Of a DNA stretch of 64,000 bases, positions 39,316 through 49,716 are shown piece by piece (positions within the stretch are counted from its first letter, which is position 1; each line of letters opens with the position of its first letter). The stretch spans positions 62,001-126,000 of the forward strand of contig JABSOS010000006.1 in assembly GCA_013216135.1 (NCBI GenBank), written 5' to 3'. The stretch is from Candidatus Caenarcanales bacterium (lineage in GTDB: Bacteria; Cyanobacteriota; Vampirovibrionia; LMEP-6097). The notes beneath the pieces were generated by a model. It was not told the origin of the DNA and made no database searches. It saw only the letters and a list, made by a program, of their open reading frames with translations. The translations under genes and the position numbers were made by a program.

Positions 39316-39668
39316 TCTTCTATCTGAGCTTCATAGCTAGCTAAATCCATAGCATTTTCATAGATACTAGGATCTGCGATTTTTAGAGATATGAGGTGAT
39401 CATTATGATTAAGCTTTTCAGGATTTTCAATTAAATCTTCATTGTAACTATGAACACTTGCAGCTTCTGGTGTATAAACATCTGCAACAGCTTTAACAGA
39501 CTCAAGTATTAAAACTGTCTCCCCAGCTTCAAAGTTTTCATTCTCAACTTTTTCGATGAATACGACATCCCCTAGTTTTGTAACAGCGTGCTCACTGATA
39601 CCGAGCTTATAGATATTCTCTTCTTCAGCTTTTTCTATCCACTCGTGAGTTTTAAAATACTTTTTCAT
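39312..39668 (-). CDS. gcvH: glycine cleavage system H protein
   Basis: Lipoyl-Lys motif ILESVKAVADVYTP. Confidence 0.94.
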   Translation of the reverse strand: MKKYFKTHEWIEKAEEENIYKLGISEHAVTKLGDVVFIEKVENENFEAGETVLILESVKAVADVYTPEAASVHSYNEDLIENPEKLNHNDHLISLKIADPSIYENAMDLASYEAQIED

Positions 39669-40752
39669 AACTAATTTCTTTACCTTTTATATTACGATAA
39701 AACCATGTAGGAGACAGCTCTGCTGTGAAACTTTTGTTTCTTATTTTCACACTAACGGTTTTAGAATTTTCATAGTCTAAGTTTTTTATGTAACAAAGAG
39801 CTATAGCTCTATTTAATATTTGTGAGTAACAACCACTTGTAATCTCCCCTATTTCTTCTCCAGCTTCATTCTGTACTTTAGTTCCTTGACGTGGAATTAA
39901 TCTTTGAGACTCTGGGAACACTAAGCCTTTTAGGATTTTATTTTTACGCTTCGCGTTTTCTTTACCGATGAAATTTTCTTTTAAAAAATCTACAGTCCAG
40001 TCAAGCCTAGCTTCTATAGGACTTGTAGTTTCGTCTATATCATTACCATGCAGGCAATAGCCTGCTTCTAAACGGAGCAAGTCTCTTGCTCCTAGACCAG
40101 CACACTGAAGCTCTGGATTCTTTAACAGTTCTCTCCAGATATGCATTAAAGTATCAGCTTTAGCATAGAGTTCATAACCTTTTTCACCAGTGTAGCCAGT
40201 TGCTGTTACTAATAATTTTTCTCCAGCGAAGTCTATTTCTTTAAAGTTAAAGTATCGGATACTGTTTTCGAGTTTTAAATACTTTTCGGTTAATGCTTTA
40301 GCTTTAGGTCCTTGAATAGCGATTTGGGCAACTTTACCAGATAGATCCATTAATTCAGCTGAGAAATTATTTAATTCCTTTTCAAAGTGACTTATGACTT
40401 TAGTCTTATTTGCAGCGTTGCAGACAATAAAATATTTTTCACTTTCAAGTTTATAGATAATTAAATCATCTATAATCCCAGCATCTTCATTGAGTAGCAT
40501 AGTGTATAGAGCTTTGCTCACTTTAAGCTTTGAAACATTGTTTGTAACTAGATGATCTAGATACTTACTCGCTTCAGTACCTGTAACTAATAATCTGCCC
40601 ATATGAGAAACATCAAAAAGTGAAGCAGATTCTCTTGTGAATAAATATTCATCAATTATTCCAGAGTAAGAGATGGGCATTGACCAACCATGAAAGTCTT
40701 CGACTTGAGCTTTCACTTCAAGATTATATTCATGGGATATTGGGCTTACCAT
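39652..40752 (-). CDS. gcvT: glycine cleavage system T protein (aminomethyltransferase)
   Basis: LFDVSHMGRLLVTG, GYTGEKGYELY, GLGARDLLRLEAGY. Confidence 0.96.
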   Translation of the reverse strand: MVSPISHEYNLEVKAQVEDFHGWSMPISYSGIIDEYLFTRESASLFDVSHMGRLLVTGTEASKYLDHLVTNNVSKLKVSKALYTMLLNEDAGIIDDLIIYKLESEKYFIVCNAANKTKVISHFEKELNNFSAELMDLSGKVAQIAIQGPKAKALTEKYLKLENSIRYFNFKEIDFAGEKLLVTATGYTGEKGYELYAKADTLMHIWRELLKNPELQCAGLGARDLLRLEAGYCLHGNDIDETTSPIEARLDWTVDFLKENFIGKENAKRKNKILKGLVFPESQRLIPRQGTKVQNEAGEEIGEITSGCYSQILNRAIALCYIKNLDYENSKTVSVKIRNKSFTAELSPTWFYRNIKGKEISYEKVF

Positions 40753-40778
40753 AATTTCATTTTACTATATATTTAGGG

Positions 40779-42005
40779 TTATGTTGTTTCAATGAAAATC
40801 TCTCCCAATGTAGGGTGCGGGAAGATCATCTGTAATAATTGATCTAAGCTTAAACCAAGGTTAATAGGTGGGATGATTATTGAGATTAAATCTGTAGCTC
40901 TTTTCCCAATTAAAGTACAAGCAAGTATTGTTCGAGTCTCTTTTTCTAGGATTAATCTATAATAACCCCTGTCATTTTTCATAATTCGGGCTTTGGCGTT
41001 ACTAGCCCATGACTTTTCGATGATCTCATATTTATCTTTTTGTTCTGTTGCCAATTTCTCTAAAGAAGGTCCGACGTGAGCAAATTCGGGGGTTGTAAAA
41101 ATTACTTGAGGAACTAAGTCTAAATTATAGTGCTGGAAACTTTTGTTATAAATTTTAGCCGCTAGCTCTCTTGCCTGTGCATAAGCAAGGTGAGCTAGTG
41201 GTAATTCTGTTTTCATGTCACCTAATAAGAATAGTTTTTTACCTAGAACCTCTAGTGCCTCTTGATCTAAATTTGCTTTTGCAGCTTCTCTACCAATGGC
41301 TTCAAATATAATCTCTTCCTCAATTTTATTAAAGTTTATAGTTTCTAAGCCTGTTTCAATTTTAATTCCTTGTTTTTTTAGGTTGCTTTCTATTAAGTCT
41401 CTAGCTTTATCATCTAGGAAATTTAAAATCTTAGTTTCTTTTTCAAGTATCCTAACTTTCTTTCCTAGATTTGCTAGCATTGATGCTAGTTCGACAGCTA
41501 TGTAGCCACCACCAATGAAACAATATGAATCATGGAATCCTTTGCTTAAATATTCTTCAGAGAAAAAGATGTCACTATCTATAACTTCTTTTTTAGTTTC
41601 CATATTTAAATTTCTCGGTTTTGAACCTAAGGCTAGGATTAAATAGTCACAATTTATATTTTCTGAGTCACTCTTAACTGTAAATTTTTCTAGCTGTTTA
41701 TCATAGCTATAATTAGCTTCTTCATTGATGAAATTAATGTTTTGTTCTTTGAATTTTGTAAGCAACCCTTTTTCTAAAAGAGTTTTGTTTTTTTTGAGAA
41801 GCTTTAAGTATTCTGATTCTGACTCTATGCTTTGTAATTGTTTGCTGGGAATGCAGCCATAGTGTAAGCAAGCTCCGCCTGCCTTATCTTTTTCAAACAA
41901 ATAAATCTTTGATTCTTTATCAAGCTTTCTTAATTCTAAAGCAGTCTGATAACCAGCTGGTCCAGCACCTATTATTGCAAAAGATTTAGAGTTGCTCATA
42001 TTCAT
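40779..42005 (-). CDS. lpd: dihydrolipoamide dehydrogenase-like pyridine nucleotide-disulfide oxidoreductase
   Basis: GAGPAGYQTALELRKL, GGACLHYGCIPSK, C-terminal IFPHPTLGE. Confidence 0.92.
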   Translation of the reverse strand: MNMSNSKSFAIIGAGPAGYQTALELRKLDKESKIYLFEKDKAGGACLHYGCIPSKQLQSIESESEYLKLLKKNKTLLEKGLLTKFKEQNINFINEEANYSYDKQLEKFTVKSDSENINCDYLILALGSKPRNLNMETKKEVIDSDIFFSEEYLSKGFHDSYCFIGGGYIAVELASMLANLGKKVRILEKETKILNFLDDKARDLIESNLKKQGIKIETGLETINFNKIEEEIIFEAIGREAAKANLDQEALEVLGKKLFLLGDMKTELPLAHLAYAQARELAAKIYNKSFQHYNLDLVPQVIFTTPEFAHVGPSLEKLATEQKDKYEIIEKSWASNAKARIMKNDRGYYRLILEKETRTILACTLIGKRATDLISIIIPPINLGLSLDQLLQMIFPHPTLGEIFIETT

Positions 42006-42727
42006 ATTTTAACTTGTAATTCTTGGTTTAGTTTCTGACAGAGTTTTTCTAGGTCAATGTTTTGTCCCTTGTTATAAATATCGACTAGTGACTCTAAACC
42101 CTCTTCAAAGCTCAATTTATTTTCTTCTAAGATATTTGATTTGTTATTAACTATGAGTGAGCCTTGTTGCAGAAAGGAGTTTGCATACATACTTTGAGCT
42201 GCTCCTAAAATTTTGATTTCTTTTTCTGAGCTTCTAATAATACCTTCACAATTTATGCTGTTACTGAAACAGTTAGTTTGATTAGTTACTATATTGATTT
42301 CTGAACAGCTCTTGGCTTTTTGTTTAAGTTCTATATTTGTGTTCCATTGATACTTGGATTTGAAAAATTCATTTAAGAACTTTATCAGGAAATGCATGAT
42401 TTTAGAATAGGACTCTATAAGAGCACCACCAAACTCAGGATGGTTCTGTTTTGCAATAACAGTAAAACAAATATCCTCTCCGTGGATAACGGCTTTACCG
42501 CCACTGGGTCTTTTTATGACAGGAATGTTTTTTGAGTGAGTTTCTACTATGACTTCTTTAGAGTTTCTCTGAATTTTACCTAAGGATAAAGCTCTTTCAT
42601 CCCAGGTATAGAAAAAAGCTAAAAAGTCATTTTTACTAAAGTTATTATCAGTAAATTCAAGCAAAGCTTGATCTCTAAGCATGGGATTTAGCATTTGTTT
42701 TAGCTTCCTTAGCTTCAGAGTCTTCAA
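42002..42727 (-). CDS. lplA: lipoate-protein ligase A family
   Basis: RPSGGKAVIHGEDICFTV; stop/start overlap with lpd. Confidence 0.88.
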   Translation of the reverse strand: MKTLKLRKLKQMLNPMLRDQALLEFTDNNFSKNDFLAFFYTWDERALSLGKIQRNSKEVIVETHSKNIPVIKRPSGGKAVIHGEDICFTVIAKQNHPEFGGALIESYSKIMHFLIKFLNEFFKSKYQWNTNIELKQKAKSCSEINIVTNQTNCFSNSINCEGIIRSSEKEIKILGAAQSMYANSFLQQGSLIVNNKSNILEENKLSFEEGLESLVDIYNKGQNIDLEKLCQKLNQELQVKI

Positions 42728-43607
42728 AAAACTGATCAGCCAGATAACTACTTCTGGTTAGTGGAGAAGCTTGAATCCATAGACCAATCTTTTTAGCTTG
42801 CTCACGATAGTATTCGTAGCTATCTTCTGGGACGTATTCTATTACAGGTAATTTCATCTCTGGAGGTTTTAAATATTGTCCTAGAGTAATGTAGCGAACT
42901 CCATGTTGATAAAGCTCCTGCATTAAATTTACAATTTCTTCTTTTCTTTCTCCTAGACCTAACATAATGCCACTTTTTAAGTTTAAGTCTGGAGCCTTTT
43001 CCTTAAAGTAACTGAATAGTTCTAAAGCTTTATCGTAGCTGAAGCCTGGTCTAACCCACTTATAGAGTTCTTTTACGGTCTGGATATCAAAGCAAAGCAT
43101 ATCTGGTTTTGCTGCAATGATTTCATCAAAAGCAAAGTCTTGGTTTTGAAAGTCTGGGATTAATAATTCAAGTTTTACATCAGGTCTATGAACTTTAATA
43201 TGTTCTGTTACTGTTCTGAATTGACTTGCACCACCATCAAACAGATCATCTCTAGTAGGTGCTGTAATTACGATATATTTAAGTGGATCCATATAATTCA
43301 CCATATCGAGCATTTTTTGTGGTTCATCTGGATCTACTGGAAGTGGTTCGTTGCGATCAACTGCACAAAATGTGCAGCCTCTTGTACATTCACTTCCTAG
43401 TATCATGACTGTGACTATCCCTCTGGAGATACACTCGCCACGATTCGGGCACATAGCTTCTTTGCAAACCGTAGTCATGCCATTAAGTGGCATCTTTTCG
43501 ATCAGTTCATCAAATTTAAATTTAGGAATGCTGTTCCTTAACCATTTAGGGAGTCTGGGAAGTTTTTCTTTATCAACGGTAAAAGGGTTTCGAGACTCAT
43601 CAAACAT
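42675..43607 (-). CDS. lipA: lipoyl synthase
   Basis: CKEAMCPNRGEC, GSECTRGCTFCAVDR, SPLTRSSYLAD. Confidence 0.97.
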   Translation of the reverse strand: MFDESRNPFTVDKEKLPRLPKWLRNSIPKFKFDELIEKMPLNGMTTVCKEAMCPNRGECISRGIVTVMILGSECTRGCTFCAVDRNEPLPVDPDEPQKMLDMVNYMDPLKYIVITAPTRDDLFDGGASQFRTVTEHIKVHRPDVKLELLIPDFQNQDFAFDEIIAAKPDMLCFDIQTVKELYKWVRPGFSYDKALELFSYFKEKAPDLNLKSGIMLGLGERKEEIVNLMQELYQHGVRYITLGQYLKPPEMKLPVIEYVPEDSYEYYREQAKKIGLWIQASPLTRSSYLADQFFEDSEAKEAKTNAKSHA

Positions 43608-46374
43608 TTTTAATAGAGTCCTTAACTTCCATGACTTTACTTAAAATAGGTTCTTTTATAGCTTTCACTTCATCAAAGCGAGAGAACTTTGTCGTGTGCG
43701 GAGCAGTTTTAATAATTTCTCTACCAGCTTCACTTTGAGCTTCTAGTATAATTTCTTCAAAAGCTTTAACTAAACTATCTAAGCTATCCTTAGATTCAGT
43801 TTCAGTAGGTTCTATCATTAGGCATTCAGGGACATTTGTTGGGAAGTAAATGGTCGGTGCATGTATGCCTTTGTCTAAAAGTCTTTTGGCGATGTCAAGT
43901 GCTGAGATATTGAATTCTTTTTTCAGCTTATTGAGACTAATAATAAATTCATGTTTGCAAAGTTTATCGAAGTAAGGTTTAAAGAAGTCTGTCTCTGAGA
44001 GAATAGAACTTTGACGGATTTTTTCTTGAAGATAATTTGCATGTAAAGATGCTAGTTTTCCTATCATGGCGATTCCTTCTTTGCCATTTGCTTTGATGTA
44101 TGCAAGTGCTCGAATGAGTACATTGAAATTACCATGGAAAGAACGGATTTTCCCTATACTAGTTTCTTTGAAAGTTTCTGAATCCCAGAACAAATTGCCC
44201 TCAATATTTATATTAATGTGAGGACCCGGTAAGTATTTAGATAGTTTTCTTTTTGCCCCTACTGGACCTGCTCCAGGACCACCGCCACCATGTGGGGTTG
44301 AGAATGTTTTGTGAACATTTAAATGAATTAAATCAAAGCCCATATCTCCAGGACGACTCACACCAACTATGGCATTTAAGTTTGCGCCATCGTAGTACAT
44401 AAGTCCACCGCAGTCATGAATTAAAGATGTGATATCTAAAATTTTAGTACTGAAAATACCTAAGGTATTAGGGTTAGTAAGCATAAAGACAGCTATATTT
44501 TCTTTGTACTTTTCACAAATTTCTTTGAGGTGATTCATATCAACATCACCGTCATCTGCTGATTTAACAGTCACTACTTTAAATCCTGTCATTACTGCAC
44601 TTGCAGGGTTGGTTCCATGAGCGGAGTCTGGGACTATTACGATATTTCGGTTTTCACGAGTATCTTTAAAATATCTTTTAGCCATTAGTAAAGCTGAAAA
44701 TTCCCCCTGCGCTCCAGCAGCAGGTTCAAGGCTGAATTGATCAAAGCCTGTAATCTCACAAAGTGCTTCATTTAACTCTTTATATATTTTTAAAACACCT
44801 TGAGAATTTGAATCTTTTTCGTAGGGATGTATTTCGGTCCAGTTAGGATTACTTGCAATTTCATCATTTACTTTAGGGTTATGTTTCATGGTACATGAAC
44901 CCAATGGATAAAAATTAGTATCTATGGAAAAGTTTAGCTTTGATAAGTTTGTAAAGTATCTACAGACTTCTAGTTCAGTTTCGTCCTTGAATTGATATCT
45001 ACTCATATCTAAGTTGAGATCTAGCTTCTGTGCAACTTTATCTTTGATAGTTTTGAAATCGAAATTGATTTTACTAGCTGAGGTTTCATTTATCTGTTCT
45101 GTGAAATTCTCTATGTCAGATTCTGAATGCAGTTCTGTAACTGTCATTAAAAACTCTTTAGTATTTTCTTTATTGAAAATGCTAAGGCTAACTCCAGTGT
45201 TCGTAAACAGCTCAATCAATCTTTCATTTTCAGTATTTAAGCTCACTAAGAATTCATTGAAGCTTTGCTTAGGACTGATTTCGATAAAGCTAAATTCATT
45301 AAGTAAGTGTTTTAAATACTCACTTTTGAATTTGTTTTCTTTAACGACTGTCTCTAAACCACTTTTACCCATAAGTTTTAGGTAAACAGCTGTGCTTAAT
45401 GCGTGAATGGATTGGTTTGTGCAAATATTTGAGCTAGCTCTATCCCTCTTTATATGCTGCTCTCTAGTTTGAAAAGTAAGTACATAGGCTTCATTTCCTC
45501 TTCTATCAGAAGTCTTTCCGACAACTCTTCCGGGTAACTGTCTTATATGTGCAATGTTTGAAGCGATAAAACCTACTTGGGCTCCACCATAAAAAACTGG
45601 ATTGCCAAATGATTGAGCGGAACCACACACTATCTCTGCTCCCAGCTCTGAAGCTTTATCATCAGAAAACATAGCAAGAGCTTCACTTACTGTGTAAATT
45701 AAAAATAGATTTAATTCTTTTACTTTTGATTTTAGAATTTCTCTTTCTTCTTTTGAGATTTGCTCACCGTGGAAATTTGGGTTCTGAATTACTAAAGTAG
45801 AATCTGCTTCTAACTCATCAAGTGAACTTATAAGCTGGTATTCAATTTCAAGAGGCTTCGTGTAACTATCTAACACTGCTAAATATTCAGGATGGAATTT
45901 ACCCAATAAAAAAATCTTTCTTTTTTTATTTAAGCGGTATGACATAGTTATCGCTTCTGCAAAGGCTGTTGCACCATCATACATGGAGGCATTTGTGTAA
46001 TCCATTCCTGTAATATCAGCGATAAAAGATTGAAATAGATATATTGCTTCGAGGGTACCTTGACTAACTTCTGCTTGGTATGGGGTATAAGCGGTAAGGA
46101 ACTCACCTCGAGAACTAATATACTTAACTAGAGAAGGCACATGGTGCCTGTAAACCCCTGCGCCTTTGAAATTATTAGCTTTAAAGTTATTTTCAGAAGC
46201 TAATTCTGAAAAGTGTCTTAGTAAGTCCCACTCCTTTAATGTAGAATTAAGCTCTAAATCTTTTTCTAGAATTAAATTCTGAGGAACGTCTTTGAAAATA
46301 TCTAAAATACTTTCAAGTCCCAATTCACTTAAAAGTGTTTCAATATAATCAGCTGAAGTTTTAAAGTAAGCCAT
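43600..46374 (-). CDS. gcvP: glycine dehydrogenase, fused GcvPA-GcvPB type
   Basis: N-half YRHHVPSLVKYISSRGEFLTAYTPYQAEVSQGTLEAI (GcvPA); C-half FYPLGSCTMKHNPKVNDEIA and LNVHKTFSTPHGGGGPGAGPVG (GcvPB). Confidence 0.95.
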   Translation of the reverse strand: MAYFKTSADYIETLLSELGLESILDIFKDVPQNLILEKDLELNSTLKEWDLLRHFSELASENNFKANNFKGAGVYRHHVPSLVKYISSRGEFLTAYTPYQAEVSQGTLEAIYLFQSFIADITGMDYTNASMYDGATAFAEAITMSYRLNKKRKIFLLGKFHPEYLAVLDSYTKPLEIEYQLISSLDELEADSTLVIQNPNFHGEQISKEEREILKSKVKELNLFLIYTVSEALAMFSDDKASELGAEIVCGSAQSFGNPVFYGGAQVGFIASNIAHIRQLPGRVVGKTSDRRGNEAYVLTFQTREQHIKRDRASSNICTNQSIHALSTAVYLKLMGKSGLETVVKENKFKSEYLKHLLNEFSFIEISPKQSFNEFLVSLNTENERLIELFTNTGVSLSIFNKENTKEFLMTVTELHSESDIENFTEQINETSASKINFDFKTIKDKVAQKLDLNLDMSRYQFKDETELEVCRYFTNLSKLNFSIDTNFYPLGSCTMKHNPKVNDEIASNPNWTEIHPYEKDSNSQGVLKIYKELNEALCEITGFDQFSLEPAAGAQGEFSALLMAKRYFKDTRENRNIVIVPDSAHGTNPASAVMTGFKVVTVKSADDGDVDMNHLKEICEKYKENIAVFMLTNPNTLGIFSTKILDITSLIHDCGGLMYYDGANLNAIVGVSRPGDMGFDLIHLNVHKTFSTPHGGGGPGAGPVGAKRKLSKYLPGPHININIEGNLFWDSETFKETSIGKIRSFHGNFNVLIRALAYIKANGKEGIAMIGKLASLHANYLQEKIRQSSILSETDFFKPYFDKLCKHEFIISLNKLKKEFNISALDIAKRLLDKGIHAPTIYFPTNVPECLMIEPTETESKDSLDSLVKAFEEIILEAQSEAGREIIKTAPHTTKFSRFDEVKAIKEPILSKVMEVKDSIKNV

Positions 46375-46404
46375 ATTAACTATTTAATATTTTCTTTATA
46401 TATA

Positions 46405-47646
46405 TTATAATTCAGATTCATTTTCATGGCTTTCATAGAAAGCTAAAAGTATGAAAAATAATATCTGAACTTCATCAAAGAATAAACTGATATCAAATAA
46501 ACTTACAATTAAAATATAAACACCTAAGAGGTAATAAATAAGGTGCTTACTAAAAAGCATCCTGAGGTAAAGCCATGTTGAGCTAAGAAAACCTATTAGT
46601 CCGAACTGGATAAAGAAGTGATAGAAAAAGTTATGAGCATGATAAAAATCATTTCTACCAAGTGAATCCAACCAAGCTTTATATTTAAGATGCCCTAAAC
46701 CAAAGATATACTGAAGCCATGAAAAACTTGCAAGTAGTTCATCAATATTTGACCAGAGTTTGATTCTGGGGATGAATTTTTTTGCTAGCGGTAACTTGAT
46801 AGTTTCAATATCTATTAAGTAAGTATTCTTTATAAAATAGATCATCGCTACTGAAAGTAAAATACATGCAATTTGAATAAAAATCTTTGATTTTGTTTTA
46901 AATAAAAAGTAGAGACCAAGTGCAGTTGCAAAAGCTATTAAAGCTAAGAAGTTTGCTAGAGAAAAGGCTTTAATTAAGCCAATTAAAGAGATTAATATCC
47001 CAATTCCAGTGAGTGAATAATAAACTGGGCTTATTCTATGTGCACTAAAAAAATTAGGTTTGAGGTAAGTTTTTAAATAGCTATATAGAATCAAAATTAA
47101 AACTAGTGAAGATTGCACAGCCCAAATGTTTGGGTTGCCAGACGATCCATTCCAACGGTACTCTGGTGAATCCCAGCCTTTATAAAGTGAATAAACCCAG
47201 TCGATGGCATAACTTACTGAAATTAAACTAGTGATTAGCCTGAGAAGCGTATATGAATTCATATGTAATTCTTTAATGATGGTGATAAAGAATTTAGTGG
47301 TGAAATAAAAGAGTGGAATCTCAAATATGATTTGAGTGTTTAACCAGTGCATTCTTCTATGAAGTTCAAAAAAATAATCTCCTTGGAATATTCCCCAAAG
47401 CATGTGAGTCCCAAAAATCATGTAAACAAAGTAAGCTTCTTTCGAGCTAAAGCTTTTAATCAGCTTTTTCTTTAATCGATCTTTTGTTTCACTTGATATA
47501 AGAAAGCTTACTAAAGTAGAGGCTATTATTAGAAAAATAGTGGTGAAGTAGATATTTATATCAGTTAGAAAGATGCTGAAGAAAAATGAAAAACAAGCAG
47601 CCACGGCAAGAAGGCTGAGAATAAATATGTCTTGTTTTGTCATCAT
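46405..47646 (-). CDS. O-antigen ligase/polymerase-like membrane protein
   Basis: Multi-TM; HAHNFFYHFFIQFGLIGF motif. Confidence 0.7.
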   Translation of the reverse strand: MMTKQDIFILSLLAVAACFSFFFSIFLTDINIYFTTIFLIIASTLVSFLISSETKDRLKKKLIKSFSSKEAYFVYMIFGTHMLWGIFQGDYFFELHRRMHWLNTQIIFEIPLFYFTTKFFITIIKELHMNSYTLLRLITSLISVSYAIDWVYSLYKGWDSPEYRWNGSSGNPNIWAVQSSLVLILILYSYLKTYLKPNFFSAHRISPVYYSLTGIGILISLIGLIKAFSLANFLALIAFATALGLYFLFKTKSKIFIQIACILLSVAMIYFIKNTYLIDIETIKLPLAKKFIPRIKLWSNIDELLASFSWLQYIFGLGHLKYKAWLDSLGRNDFYHAHNFFYHFFIQFGLIGFLSSTWLYLRMLFSKHLIYYLLGVYILIVSLFDISLFFDEVQILFFILLAFYESHENESEL

Positions 47647-47673
47647 AAGTTTTGCTAAGCTTGTTACTTAGAC

Positions 47674-48339
47674 ATGAATTTTACCATGCAAAGACCTAAG
47701 AGTACATTTCAAAGACCAGACCTATCTATTAGTAAGGGAGCAGAAGACAAGGCTTACCAACTAATCGAGAACTTTAATAATGGTATTTTAAGACAAGTAA
47801 AGAATAATGCTTCTGAGTTCAGTACTTTAAAGACATTATCTAGGCAGCTTAAAAAAGAAGAAGCTACTGATCCTAGCGATAAGATTATCTTTGATTCAGT
47901 AAAAAGAATGGAAAAAGATAAGGTTCAGGCGCAAGTTGCTTTAGCTATGAGTCAGATCGCAGAGAGAAGGGCACAAAATATTCAGAGCAGCTCGATGATG
48001 AAAATGATTCCTTATTTCATCGGTATCGCTGGGCTTCTAACTATGGCTATAATAACTTTCTTTTTCTCTGGAGATTTAAGCTTTTCAAATCCAGCTATTA
48101 CTAGAAACTTAATTATCTCAACTGTGTTTATAGGTTTACTTGTTTGGGGAATTATCCAAAGAAAAACTTTTAAATACGACATTTTAGCTGCTTCGATTTT
48201 ACATCAAGTATGTAGTTCTTATGCTGCAGCGAAGATGCAGGGTAAAGGTGCTGTAGGTGCGCTTCAGAATCTTGAAGAAATGCGTATGCGTGCAAAGTCA
48301 ATGCAAGAAAAGGAAAAGGCTAAGAAAAAGAAGAAGTGA
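47674..48339 (+). CDS. hypothetical membrane protein (two TM helices)
   Basis: 221 aa with central hydrophobic hairpin. Confidence 0.6.
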   Translation: MNFTMQRPKSTFQRPDLSISKGAEDKAYQLIENFNNGILRQVKNNASEFSTLKTLSRQLKKEEATDPSDKIIFDSVKRMEKDKVQAQVALAMSQIAERRAQNIQSSSMMKMIPYFIGIAGLLTMAIITFFFSGDLSFSNPAITRNLIISTVFIGLLVWGIIQRKTFKYDILAASILHQVCSSYAAAKMQGKGAVGALQNLEEMRMRAKSMQEKEKAKKKKK

Positions 48340-48366
48340 TTTTCTTAGGGTAAGTTCATAAATTTT

Positions 48367-48828
48367 ATGTTCAAAAAAAATCTTGCTTTTCCTTTAATTC
48401 TTTTTTTAATAGTTTTAGATCAAATAACAAAATTTTGGGCTAGGCTTTATTTAGCTCCTAAGGTATATCAGATTTTCATTCCAGGTTTCCTGGAGTTTCG
48501 CTATGCCGAAAATACTGGAGTTGCTTTTAGTTTTCTGGAATCATATCCTCAGGTTTTATTAATCGCTATTAGTGCTATCAATATTGCGATTTTAGTTTTT
48601 TTACTGAGGAAAAAGGAAATTGAGATTTATTGGATATTTATCTTTGCTGGAGCTTTTTCAAATCTATTAGATCGTTATCTAATGGGTTTTGTAACAGATT
48701 TTATTAACCCAACATTTATGAACTTTGCAGTGTTTAATGTTGCTGATGTGTTTTTGAATATCGGGCTTTATATTTATTTGTATTTTTGTTTTGTTGGTGA
48801 TTTGAGTCAAAGTTCCAAGATGACATAA
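48367..48828 (+). CDS. lspA: lipoprotein signal peptidase II
   Basis: VLDQITKFW, AENTGVAFSF, NLLDRY, FNVADVFLNIG. Confidence 0.95.
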   Translation: MFKKNLAFPLILFLIVLDQITKFWARLYLAPKVYQIFIPGFLEFRYAENTGVAFSFLESYPQVLLIAISAINIAILVFLLRKKEIEIYWIFIFAGAFSNLLDRYLMGFVTDFINPTFMNFAVFNVADVFLNIGLYIYLYFCFVGDLSQSSKMT

Positions 48829-49185
48829 TTACCATAATTCTCTTTTCATTGATCGAATAGCTTTTTCTAAATTAATTTCGTTAGGGACTTTTGTGAATTC
48901 TTTGATTAATTTAATTGTATTTTTAGTAGAAAAAAGTTGAGCGTTGTAAACCTCAGTTTCAATTTCTTTAATTAATTCCTCTTTAGTTTTGATTTCAGGT
49001 CGTCTAGTTCGAATATTTTCGATGTCATCTTTTAGTAAGGCTATTAATAAAAGAATTAAACACTTATAGCGAGTTGATTTGAAGCTATGCTGATCTTTTA
49101 CTGCAAATTCTTTTAATCTTAAGCGTAACCAATCAAATAATAAAATACCTGCAATTAAACTCAAAATATCAAAATTAACTTCCAT
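48829..49185 (-). CDS. hypothetical protein, last gene of TA-like operon
   Basis: 118 aa ORF; start overlaps stop of restored mazF frame. Confidence 0.55.
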   Translation of the reverse strand: MEVNFDILSLIAGILLFDWLRLRLKEFAVKDQHSFKSTRYKCLILLLIALLKDDIENIRTRRPEIKTKEELIKEIETEVYNAQLFSTKNTIKLIKEFTKVPNEINLEKAIRSMKRELW

Positions 49186-49514
49186 TGAAATTTTCTAGAT
49201 TCTTAAAAATTATACTTAGACAGCTTTTGAGAGTGTTTATATCATTTTCTGAAAGCTTACCTAATTGCTTGTATATAAAGTCTTTTTCTATAGTAAATAT
49301 TACAGGTTTATAAACCTGCATCTTGCCAATCAGTAATAATGCCTTCACCAATAGACGGGGATGATATTTTACTTGTTATAGCCGTCATTATCAGGTCAAC
49401 TTGTGAATCATTAAAATTCTTTGCACTAATTACTACAGCTGGTCTTTTTTTAATTCCACTTGTACTGCTGAATGGAAAGTCAACTAATATTAGGTCCCCA
49501 AATTTATAATTCAT
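49175..49514 (-). pseudogene. MazF/PemK-family toxin, frameshifted
   Basis: N-part MNYKFGDLILVDFPFSSTSGIKKRPAVVIS...DWQDAGL stops at 49308; downstream other-frame KPVIFTIEKDFIYKQLGKLSENDINTLKSCL matches the expected MazF C-terminus. Confidence 0.8.
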
Positions 49515-49716
49515 TATAGATATCGTCTTCTTGGTTATCCCAAACCTTAGTTAAAGATTTTTCACTTAGGGTCGATTTTGAATCATCAAAAATAACTTCT
49601 TGATCTTTAGATACAAATATAACAATTCCCTCTTCATTTAAGTTAGCATCAATAGGTTCAAGTGGTTCAAGTAAACCATCTTTTGTTAATCTAACTTTGA
49701 ATTGTTTAATTCTCAT
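49504..49716 (-). CDS. putative antitoxin of MazF-like toxin
   Basis: 70 aa acidic protein overlapping the toxin start by 11 bp. Confidence 0.65.
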   Translation of the reverse strand: MRIKQFKVRLTKDGLLEPLEPIDANLNEEGIVIFVSKDQEVIFDDSKSTLSEKSLTKVWDNQEDDIYNEL

